Source of the DNA: Desmodesmus armatus
Lineage: Eukaryota > Chlorophyta > Chlorophyceae > Sphaeropleales > Scenedesmaceae
Assembly: GCA_007449985.2 (NCBI GenBank)
Contig: VIIQ02000234.1
Coordinates: forward strand, 62,001-126,000
DNA length: 64,000 nucleotides
Reading direction: 5' to 3'
This document shows, in pieces, positions 34,939 through 45,151 of this stretch (position 1 is the first letter of the stretch; every line of letters starts with the position of its first letter). The notes under the pieces are model-generated. The model did not search any database, had not been told where the DNA came from, and saw only the letters and a list, made by a program, of their open reading frames with translations. Both the position numbers and the translations under genes were made by a program.

Positions 34939-36973
34939 ATGTATTCGTCGTCTTGCACATATTTCCACGACCTACTCAATCCAGCAACACCAGTAACTCT
35001 GCTTAACTCCACAAAGTTTGAACCAGCTGGTGAACCTGCAAGCATGTCTGGCATGCCGTGTCTCTTATCCCTGCCAGACGAGGCCCTCAAGCTGGTGATG
35101 CAATACGTACCTTTGAAAGAGCGGCTGACCAGCTGCTGCTTGACTCACACGAGGCTGCATGCAGCCGCAGTCGCAGCAACCCAGAAGCTGCAGCTTGGGG
35201 GCTTTTCACACCCGTTCTCAGACCAAGGAGCCCCTGCACTGCTGGCCGCCAGGGCCTGGCTGCCCCAGTATGGGCACCACTTGACGTGCCTACAGCTCAA
35301 CCGCTTCCCCTATCTTCTGCAGCAGCTGCCCTGCACTAATCTCCTGGAGCTGCGACTGGAGGAGTGCAGTGTGCAGCTGGGGCGAATAGATGACCAACCA
35401 GGTGTGATCCATGCCTGCAGCAAGCTGACTCGCTTGGAGCTGTCGTGCCAAATACCCGACGCACTTCCAGGTGCTGTGGTGGACAGCCTGTCCAAACTGT
35501 TGCACCTGCAGCACTTGAAAGTTCTGGGATGGGCAAGGATGTTGCACCCGGGGTGGTTGTCCGAAGCCACACTGCCCTGCTTGACACACCTGATCCATCT
35601 CCATGTCGTGGGCCTGTCTGTTGAGAACCTTGCTCAGCTGGGTATGCTCACCAAGCTGCAGGATTTGTGCCTGGTGACAGCAGATGCTGATGGCATCATC
35701 TTTGGTCCTGCTAGTGCACCTGGTTTGGTGTTTCCTGCATCTCTCACAAAGCTGCAGTTGCCAGATAGGATAGAGGCTGGCATACTGTCCTTGATACCAG
35801 CAGGGCTAAGGGACCTTTATGTTGGCGGCCTCATCGAGGGTCCCGTTGAGGGGCATGGGTCACTGTTGTCCTACATAGCAGGGTTACAGCAGTTGACACA
35901 GCTTCGTTTGCATATTGAAGACTGGCCTCCTGCCGGTCCCGCATACTCAGCTCTCACAGCCAGCAGCAGCCTACAGTCACTCACGTTGTTTGAAAACAAG
36001 CTCCCCGTGGGGGTGTGGTCCCATGTGTTCCCTGCCACACGCAAGCTGCTGCACCTCACACACTTGTCCTGTGGACAGTCCTTTGCAGAGTCGGAGGCAC
36101 AGGAAGTACCCTCAGCCTTTTGTGCAAGTGACTTGGAATGCCTTGTCAGCTGCTGCCCCAGCTTGTGCTTTATATCCATGTCCCTGCAGCACGGGCTGCA
36201 TGTGTCTGAGCTGCGCATGCTCACTGCTTTGAGCAGCATGTACCTCAAATTTGCTGCTGCTGAGGCAGCAGATATAGAGCGCTCGATACAGGGCCTGGCA
36301 GCCATCACGCAGCTCAAACACTTGGGCATATCTAGATAGATGTGGATCAGCAGGACGTGACAGTGGCATCCCTCCTGCCCCTCACCAGCCTCACAGCCCT
36401 GACTCATCTGGAGTGCTGCCTCGAGACGTACATTGGAGATGATGTTCTGTTTCTTCACGTAAGCACCAAAGCTGACTGTGGATGTGGATGATACGCATGC
36501 CTGGGTTTGTGGCAGGGGCATGCCCACAACTCTTGAGTTGATTGAGCAGCTATTTTGGAGATGAGCAGGCCAGCCTGACTTGATCTGCCGGACAGATCTT
36601 TACAAGTACAGTCAAGAGACGTTGCATGCATCTGCGTGTACTGCATGCTGCTCCTGATGGAAATGCTGGTCGTGCTGCTCTGTGTGTGCTGCAGGCCAAC
36701 TATGGCACTGCGTGGCTACAGCTGCTGGAGCGCTGCTGTGCTGACGATGTTAGCTGCCATCCCACAGCTCTGCGCAGCCTGGCAGAGCAGCTGGCTCAGC
36801 AAAGGGCGTTAACAGCTGAACAGCAACAGCAGCTGGCTGTTCAACAGGGCCAGATAGCTACCCAGCAGCAGCAGCTGTCAGCACAGCATCAGGTTGTGGC
36901 AGAGCAGGGTGCACGCATTGCTGCTTTGGAAGGTGCATTGCAGCAGCTGCTGCAGCGGCAATCACCACAGTAG
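34939..36973 (+). CDS. F-box/leucine-rich-repeat protein A, with a frame break
   Basis: The first exon opens at ATG 34939 (a second ATG at 35044 starts MSGMPCLLSLPDEAL). Residues ~40-80, LPDEALKLVMQYVPLKERL and following, look like an F-box; about a dozen irregular LRRs follow (LTRLELSC, LQHLKVLG, LTHLIHLHVVG). The frame stops at 36,337 after KHLGISR, but +2 frame resumes at once (VDQQDVTVASLLPLTSLTA) to a GTAAGC donor at 36,459 and joins exon 36695-36973, a Gln-rich coiled coil ending LQQLLQRQSPQ. The paralogue at 38-42 kb keeps these parts in one frame, so A carries an indel, perhaps within the AGATAGATG stretch. F-box LRR proteins usually select substrates for SCF ubiquitin ligases. TGTAA at 37,086 could be the poly(A) signal. 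Confidence 0.75.
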
Positions 36974-37085
36974 ACATGTGCATGGTACACCAGGCAACAT
37001 GAGTACCTGCATACACATCACTGGCCCAGTGCCTGATACACACCACGGTGGTGTTGTTGTGTGCCACAAGCCTTCAAGGCGGCGC

Positions 37086-37090
37086 TGTAA
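37086..37090 (+). terminator. TGTAA polyadenylation signal
   Basis: TGTAA 113 bp after the F-box/LRR A stop codon; another lies near 37,323. The following 36,974-38,090 holds no gene; a 24-bp tandem pair (CAGTGCTGGRCGMCTGTGCA) lies at about 37,452-37,503. Confidence 0.4.
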
Positions 37091-39229
37091 TTGATTACAG
37101 TGCTCATGTACTTTGCTCTGTTGGTAGATACTTGTTACTGTTTCTTACTGTTTGTCAGCAGTAGTGCCTCGCCAGACTTACAATGGTGCTGCCACCAGTG
37201 TTGGGCATATCATGCTCAGATGCTGTGCCTATTGGTGCGTGGCTGCGGGATGTGTTTGCCAGTACTAGATGCTGTTGCTCTTCTGCCAAATCATTTAGCA
37301 CATAGACAAGAGGTGCGGACTCATGTAACTTGAGCAAGAGGTATTTAGAGGTATGAAATCATGTAACATGAGTCGGGTGCACATAAGAGTGGAAAGACCC
37401 CATGAGGCTGCTTGTCGTGGCATGCCTGGGGTCCCAATCATGCAGCAACAGCGCAGTGCTGGACGCCTGTGCATGCACAGTGCTGGGCGACTGTGCATGC
37501 ATTCATGTTTGCTGAACCCAACATCACTTCAAACAAAATCTCAATCACATTCATGATTCATGAATGATTCCATTGTCACATCCAGCTCAGGCCAACCACA
37601 GATGGCCTGCCCTTCGGCAGACAGCTCAGCACACTTGACGATAATGACACATGCCGCTGCAATCACAATGGATAAACATTCCAGTCGCCACTGCCATAGC
37701 ATCGCAGCCAACCACACACACTGCTGCCATAACAGTGCTGCGGCTTAGCTACTTTAGTAAGGCAGCCGCCCGCAGGGCTCCACTAGACTCGGCAACGGAT
37801 GCAGCATGTACCACCACTCAGCACGCCCTCAGGGCCCTGCTTGCCTGGCCAGCTCCATGCAACACAGCAGCCAAACACAGTGTGACAATACCCTCATGTA
37901 TGACCCCGCAGCGTGCACTTGCATGAGCCAGAACTCCACATCAGCACAGCTGTGCTGGCCCGCAGTAAACACTTGCTGCTGTGCACTGTGGCAGGCTGCA
38001 GCAGCCACATGCATGTGCCAGCATCCTGGCAATTTACGCCATGCATCAGCGCAACCCGGTTTTGAAGTAAGGACAGCAAGCAGAGTGTATTCAGTGCTGG
38101 TGGGATGCCAGCAGCTTCTGTACTGCCATGTGAAGCTGCTGCAGCTGTCCCTGCAAGCCAGCGATCTGCTCCGCTGCAGCATGCTGCTGTGCCGACAGCT
38201 GTCCCTGCAAGCCAGTGATCTGTTCTGCTGCAGCATGCTGTTGTGCCGACAGCTGTCCCTGCAAGCCAGCAATCTGCTCTGCTGCAGATGCTGCAGCCTG
38301 CTGCTGTGCTGACAGCTGCTCCTGCAGGTTGGCAATCTGCTGCTGCTGGCAACCAGTCACGACCCTGTGCTCAATCCTTTGCTCTACCAGCTGCTGTGCA
38401 AGGCTGCACAAGGCGGTGGGCTGGCAGTCTGGTTGTTCAGCGCACCACTTGAGCAGTTGCAGCCACACATCAGGAGCAGTGTCGTCCTGCAGCATAAGCG
38501 CACAGTTGTCAGCACAGGAAACATCACGATGTTGTCACACTGACTGGCCCACATTGCAGTGTGCTGATCTGTAACAAGTAACATGGTGCCTGCCAGACTG
38601 TTCTCACATGCCAGATGGCGCTGTGAGTTGCACAACATCTTTGCAATGCTGTGGCAGCACGCATGCCTTGCAGGAAACATAATGCAATGGCAGCATGCAG
38701 CTGCCAGGGTGTCACAAGTCCTCTGGCTCACCTCCGCGACGCAACCAAAGGACACGATACCGCCCTCGTTATTGATGGACCCCCAGCTGAAGACGATCGC
38801 GGTCAAATTTGTAAGGCTTGTCAGCGCCAGCAGGGAAGCAGCATCAAAGTGCTGGCTGGCCTGCGTCAGCACCAATTGCTTCAGCTGTGTAACAGCTGCC
38901 AGGCCCAACACATGCGACTCAAGCCCCTCGATGTCATCAGACTCACAGGCCACAGCCAAGCCTGTCAAGACAGTGAGTTTGTGCAGCTCAGACACATGCA
39001 GCCCGGGCTGCAGGGCAAGGGTGCCAGCCTCACACAAGCTAGGGCAGCTGTTGACAAGGTTCGCAAGGTCCTGTACACCCCAGGAGGGCGCGGGCGCAGG
39101 AGATTGCCCAATCAGTACTGCAATGCTCAAGCACGTCAGATGCAGCAGCTTGTGCTGAGGAGGGAACACATGTCGCCACACACCCCGCGGAAAGGTGATG
39201 TGGGCTACATGTCAACCAACACGTTGTAG

Positions 39230-41015
39230 AGGATCCAATCGCAGTATAAGAATGGGCTCAGCAGGCTGCTGCATGACGATGAATAGCGCTGGCAGTTGTG
39301 CAGACCAGTCGGCAAGGCACCACTCAATGGCAGGCTGGTAGCGTGCAGGGCACACGAGCCCACCATGTCAATTGTTCAGACAAGCAGCGTTGTGCATGTA
39401 CATGCTGCCTCCTGCAGGGGAAGGCATGAAGGAGCTTCTGGAAATGTTCAATAAAAACCCCGGCATGACGTACAGGCCCCCAGCGCGGACACGCGATGGT
39501 GTCCTGAACAACGTCACGCAGGGTGTGACACCACTTGGGTTCAGCAAGGTTGACGTTCGAGAGGTGGCTGGCTTCACTGGGCCCAATCATCGTGAACCCT
39601 ACATTGTCATGGTGCGTGACGACATACCTGCTGCGCTTCAGCAGCTTGTGCTCAAGTGCCCTGTGCCCCAACCAGGGGAGGACCCACAGACCTTTGCTAA
39701 GTATGCACGGGAGCTTGTGGTCAATGGGGAGCGTGTCATCATTGAGATGTGGACAGCAGACCTCTGGCTGAAGGCACAGGTGGGCTCTTGGGGCTCCAGA
39801 GAGCTGCTGCGGCATGGGAGCAGACCCTGTCAGCCACGGGAAGGCCGTTCACCTTTGCCAACATGTCGATCAACGGCACTTGGGAGAGTTCTGTTTTGGA
39901 GCAGGTTGAGGGCATGGTCCACATGCAAGATGCCATTGCAGCATACTTACAATGTGAAAGCCCCTCAACTGTGTTGATCGGCAGGTCCATTGCTGTGCCC
40001 AGGTATGACCCGATCGTGGACAACCTTCATGCACACCCAGCCTTCTTTGGTCGGACTGCAAACAACCTCACACTTGCTGATGTGGCTTACCGAGCTGTGG
40101 CTGGCAGCAGCGGCGTGGAGGGCACGTACTATGCGCAGGTCATCACCATGGGGAAGCTGCAAACTGTGGATGGCGAGAAGCAGTTTGTGTTTTGCAAGGG
40201 CTATGAGAAGGTGTCAAGCCCCCAGCTCAATCCGCTCAGCATGCAGCCACTTGTGTGGGAAGCTACCCCCCGGGCTGAGGCTCACATCAGCAAGAAGGCA
40301 AGAAAAGTGAACACAGTGCCTGGCCACTTCTTTATTCTGGATGCACAGGCACTGCAGCGCCAGGTGTGCATCGTGCCCAACTTCAAGTTGGGTGCTGGGC
40401 ACTTCTTCATCAACCCATTGGTGCACGAGGCAGAGGAGCACTTGGTGGGCATGCGGGGTGGCGCCGACAGCACCTAAGGGCACCCCCGGCAGTGTGATTG
40501 ATTTCAACAAAAGCAGGAGAACTGGGTCGACCTTCTGTTTCGGTGGTTCCCAATCAGTTGCAGTGCAAGCACCAGCCGATTGCTGCTGAGCAAGCAGTTG
40601 AGATCGGGAGTGAGTTGTGGTGGAATTGGTAGAAGATTTCATGAGAACCTTGTGCATCATGGCCTGAAGTATGCTCAGTGGGTGGGTTCAGCGGTTTGTG
40701 CTGAAATACGTGACCTCCTGTGACATCTTAGGGTGCCATAGCCTCCCTAGGCATCCAGGCTCGACATACATGCACTGTAGATAGTAATGAAAGTGATGTG
40801 GTCCCTAGAACGCAGCTATCAGGCGCTTCAATGTCCAGGGTTTGACATAGATGTCTAACTTCGATGTCCAACATCGCCTGGATATCGCCTGGACATCGGC
40901 CGATGTCCAGCGCCGATGTCCAACCGGTCGATGTCCAACACCGCGACGCGGCGGTGTTGAACCTCGCGCCGTGGTTCAACATCGCTTGAACATCGAACAC
41001 ATGGTGTCCATACTT
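39230..41015 (+). mobile_element. Inserted element with unknown ORF, splitting F-box/LRR C
   Basis: The ends are approximate. The insert reads on the plus strand from 39,372: KELLEMFNKNPGMTYRPP ... VREVAGFTGPNHREPYIVMV ... MWTADLWLKAQ, then in another frame LQRAAAAWEQTL ... YEKVSSPQLNPLSMQPLVW ... FKLGAGHFFINPLVHEAEEH, stopping at 40,477. The frame changes near 39,785, so the ORF is probably damaged or has a tiny intron. I do not recognise the protein; a transposon protein is inferred from its position. The right end has dense palindromes. No target-site duplication was identified by eye. Confidence 0.55.
40888..40980. repeat. Overlapping palindromes at the insertion's right end
   Basis: A perfect 22-bp palindrome (core GGACATCGGCCGATGTCC) at 40888-40909; a 9-bp stem CAACACCGC/GCGGTGTTG at 40936-40959; and GTTGAACC/GGTTCAAC at 40956-40980. 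GATGTCCA recurs several times nearby. Terminal hairpins near one end are known for Helitrons and some other DNA transposons, but neither a Helitron 5' TC nor a 3' CTRR end was confirmed. Confidence 0.75.
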
Positions 41016-44000
41016 TTAGAGACGTAGCTCCAGGCGCACTGGGTTGCTGCTGGTGGTAAGAGCAGAGTATGCAGGACCAGCAGGAGGGCAGTTGATGCCC
41101 AAACGCGGGCACAACTTGAGGTGCGTCAAACGCTGCAGCTGAGCCATGCAGAACAAGAAAGAGCCCTGCCCGTCTACAGGACCCCGTACAGCATACAGAA
41201 CATGCAGCTCCTGCAGCTCCGTGGCGACCAAAGACAGTATGCTTGCCTCCACCGGTGACGACAGCAACAGTGTCTCCAGGGAGGCAGGGAGCAACAAACC
41301 AGGGACACTGCTGGGGCCCAGCCCGGGGCTGATTGCAAATCCGTCAGCACACAGGTCAAGCTGCCGCAGCCTGCTGAGTGCACCCAATTGCAAAAGGTTA
41401 CCACGGGTCAAACTGTCAAATTCCAGGTGAGTCAGGCGCTGCAACCGTGCCAGCGTGGCATTGGACAGCTTGAGTGGGTTACTGAGTCGCACAGCCAAGT
41501 GCTGCAGCTGCACCAGGGCTGACAATCTGTGCACCCGGTTGCCCTCGAGGACAGCGTCATGGTGACTGTATGTTCCATCTCGAAGCTCCAGGTGCGTCAG
41601 CTTGGTGCAGTGCTCAATCAAACCTGGGCAGCCACCTGGGTCTCCGGTGGTGCTGCGCAGCTGCACAATGCAGCGCAGTACCTTCAATTCCACTAGGTGT
41701 CGGCAGGGGAGGCCCCGAAGTGGCTGTTCCAGTGGAAAGCCTCTGCAGTCCAGGCTCGTTAAGTGCTGAACATAGCGAGGCATCCATGCCAGAGCAGACT
41801 CTGCAGACATGGGTGTAGTGACTTCAAGCTTCAGGGACTCTGTCGCAGCTACTGCTGCAGCATGCATCCCTTTGCTGACCAAGCAGCAGCTGCTCAGACG
41901 GTCCTTCTGCGGGACATGCTGCATCACAAGCTTGACGGCAATGTCCGGGAGGTCTGAGAGACTGCCCATGGCGTATGCTTACTCCTAGCTGGTGTTCAAT
42001 TCCAGAGCAGGTTACAAGGTCACACAAAACTCAAGCATCCGCAGGCCACAGTCAGGCGAGCAACGCGACAAACGATAGCTTGGCAATTTTCAACGGCACC
42101 AGCAGTTCAATAAAATAGAAGGCAGTGGGCCATGAACCCCATTCCGGTTTTTGATAGTTTGAACAGGTGCTGAGCAGTGGTGCGGGTGCTGCACAAACAC
42201 AAGCAGGCCTGCAATCTGCCAGGCATGGTATCAGCTGCACAACACAGGTGAGGGCCAGGGGCTGAGAGGCTTTCGAACTAGGCCCGGTACTGGGCTTTTG
42301 TACTGAATTTTCCAAACTTGTAAGCATCACGTGGTAGGGAGAGTTCGGAGTCTGCCTGCTTGGGTTCCGGCAGCCAGTTGGCAGCCTGCTGTGTGCTTCC
42401 CTGCCCACCCTATTCTGCAAAAAGCTCAGCTGCTGCTACTGGAACGCACGCCTGCGGTGCATCAGGCAAGGGCAGCAACTGCAGCACACATGGACTTGTA
42501 CTGCCGACTGGGCATACGTTTCATGCACAATGCCTCCATGCATCACAGCCTGTTGTAGCGCACATCCCTACCAGATAATGAACAGCCTCTCAGAGTCTGG
42601 TGCGCACAAGGGCGACAGGATCAAGTGAAGAGTTCCGAGCACTGTAACCGGAGGCGTGCTTCGCCGACCACAGCGCGACTCAATGCGACTCGGCCAGTCA
42701 CAGCGCACTGTTCAGCTGACGAGCAATGCCAGTTTGAATCCACTTAACAATTGCGATAGACCTCAACCAGATTCAGTTACACATTTCTTCATCTCAGCAA
42801 GCAAACAAACCCCCCATGGGCAGTCACCCAGCTGGAACTCTTGACACTCAAGAGGGGGGCAGAGGCAGGGCACCCTAAGCAGCGCAGCCACCATGGCTGG
42901 CTCAACAACCACTCGGGTCGGCCAGGGTATGCCAAACAGCCACACTATGCAACAAGTGCAGAAAAGCAGGTCAGGTTGTCAAGCCAAGTAACTGTTTGAG
43001 AGGAGGGTTTGTACTCCTGGGCTCCTGCCGACACTGCTGACAGGCAGCAGTGACATACACCCTGGCCATTGATACATACAAGCAGAGACCGATTGGCTGG
43101 CTGCAGGCCATGGTGTGGCTGACACAAGGCCAGGAAAAGCTTTCGGCGCAAGGTCAGCCTCGTGCTTCCCCGACAAGCTTGTTGGATCAGTAGAACCCAC
43201 AGTTGAAACCCCCCAGCCGCTGGGCAGGCCAGCACAGCTGCCCAAGCATCTTTCAGTAACAGGACAGACACTCAGCTGAGCACACAAGCAGAAAACAAGC
43301 AACGCACAAAAGCAGCTGAGAGACGGACACACCTCACGCACACGTGCTCAACATGTGAGCCAGCCACACACCCGGCTTCAACTCACCGCTCCTCTCGCAC
43401 ACGGCCGAAACCCTGGACGTTACAAACACCCCAGAACAGACCATGAAGCAGGCACAACCAACAGAATGTAAGCCGTAGAAGCATGCAGTGCCGCCTTTTC
43501 TGGACAACATGTCGGCACCAAGAAGCAGCACAAGCAGCACAAAAAAAGCAACCTGCACGGGTCAGCAGTACTGTACGGCTGTACTGCATTGCTGACCTGT
43601 CCTTTTATGCTGTACTGCTGCGACGCATCAGCGTCCCTCAGAGGACGCGCCGTCAGCACCAAATGACGACATACCTGCAGCGGCCTCTGCGCCAAAACCG
43701 GCCGGGACCAAAAGCCGGCTCTGCAGCCAGCTGAAAGCCAGACAGAAAGGTTCAAGGCAAGTGGGGCCCCAGAACCCCACAAACATGCCTGCAGGAATGC
43801 CACCGACAGCTGCCACGTGCTCGTGATAGTGGCAGCTCAAACCTCACCACCTCTCCATAAAGTGAGGCGAACGCCCAACCGCAGGCACCCACGACGCATG
43901 CTGCTGTGTATTCCATCCCAAGCTTGAGCGCTTTCTGTACAGCCCTCAATTCCAACAAGCAGCATCCATGCGCTGCTAGGCACCCATAACCCCCTTTGCT

Positions 44001-44429
44001 GAGTTACATGCAAGGGCACAGGAACCAGCCAAAGCAGGGCCAGTACTGTCACAAAGTGCTGGATCTGTGCACTGCCCAACAGACGTTGATACAGAGCATC
44101 GCCCGCATGCAGCAGCACAGCAGCACGGCCAAGGCATGACAAGACGCATACTATGGGTGAGCGAAGCCAGAGGCAACAGGAGCAGGAGCAGAGCAAAGCC
44201 CTGGCAGCAGCCGAAAAGCTCTGCATTTGCAGGGATCCCTCAGCCCATGAGCAGCCTGCCACATCGACCAACGAGGCATGCACAACGGCATCCTGTCTTC
44301 CCCACTCACTGACCAAGCTGGAAGCCAGGTGAGCACAGCAGCAGGCAGCAAAGACCCACACACCCCATCCATACACCAACGATACCCTGCTGTACAGTGC
44401 AGAAAGCACTCGTTCTGCAAGCAAACACA

Positions 44430-44550
44430 ACCCATGCCAGCACGGCAGGAAACCAAATGACAAGCGAGCCATGCCAGCACAGCAGGACACTAGCATGACA
44501 AGCGAGCCATGCCAGCACAGGAAGATAGCATGACAGGCGAGCCGACGCTG
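44430..44550. repeat. Short tandem repeat, about three units
   Basis: Units of roughly 36-45 bp built on GACAAGCGAGCCATGCCAGC. The surrounding 41,970-45,151 shows no supported gene; part may be the pyruvate dehydrogenase kinase 3'UTR (a TTACA at 44,003 is TGTAA on the minus strand). A CCTG-rich tract lies at 45,320-45,385. Confidence 0.6.
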
Positions 44551-45151
44551 GCACGATTTCTGCTGCCAGGAAAGTTACTGTGCTGCCCTGTTCTCCTTGA
44601 GCGGCACTGAGGCAGGACCTCTCTCGTGTCGACACCAGCACAAAACGCGACTGCGCTGCACACCACCAGCCAACACACACAGGGCGCGGCACGGAGCGGC
44701 TTTGCACCACTCGCGGTCAAAATCTGCCGCGCGCCTGCAACACCAACTCACAAACGGACACACTCTGCGGCCCCCGATATCACTGTGTACACAGCCGCAC
44801 CACTAACCCATCTCATACTGTAACACATACACCACTGTGTCACGGCCAGCCAAAACATCTGCAGCTCGTCACCTGCAGATGCAGTTGCTGCTGTCATGCT
44901 GCAGCAGCCCTGACTGACAGGTTGTTCATTTGCGCTGCAGCGCCCCAAGAAACACGGCTGCGCAACTGCAGGAGAACATGGCTGCAACCTGCTGACAGCG
45001 CCCCTGTACCGACTGCAAGAGGATGCTGCCGCATGCAGTAGGAAACACCGAGGCTGCGCCCGACCACAGCTCCTGCTGCAAGGTTGCTGCTGGTTGCTGC
45101 TGGAACTGCTACTGCTGCCATTGCTGGGCCTGCAGCCACTGCACACACCCC

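Larger units (their letters stand above)
38091..41969 (-). pseudogene. F-box/LRR protein C, interrupted by an insertion
   Basis: The N-terminal part 41969-41016 starts MGSLSDLPDIAVKLVMQHVP (F-box-like) and carries LRRs (LTHLELRD, LQHLAVRL, LRQLDLCA) up to SSNPVRLELRL. The homologous continuation, GVWRHVFPPQHKLLHLT onward, lies at ~39,200-38,732, ends at GAG/GTGAGC and joins exon 38486-38091, a Gln-rich coiled coil with tandem EQIAGLQGQLSAQQHAAA units. Aligned with paralogue A, the two parts are adjacent residues apart, so ~1.8 kb has been inserted. The insert carries stops, so the gene is probably inactive unless it is spliced out. A and C are inverted, tail to tail. Confidence 0.7.

Noticed and set aside
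43837..44496. 219-codon minus-strand open frame rich in Leu, Cys and Trp
   Set aside because: Composition and lack of splice or homology support suggest non-coding intergenic or 3'UTR sequence.
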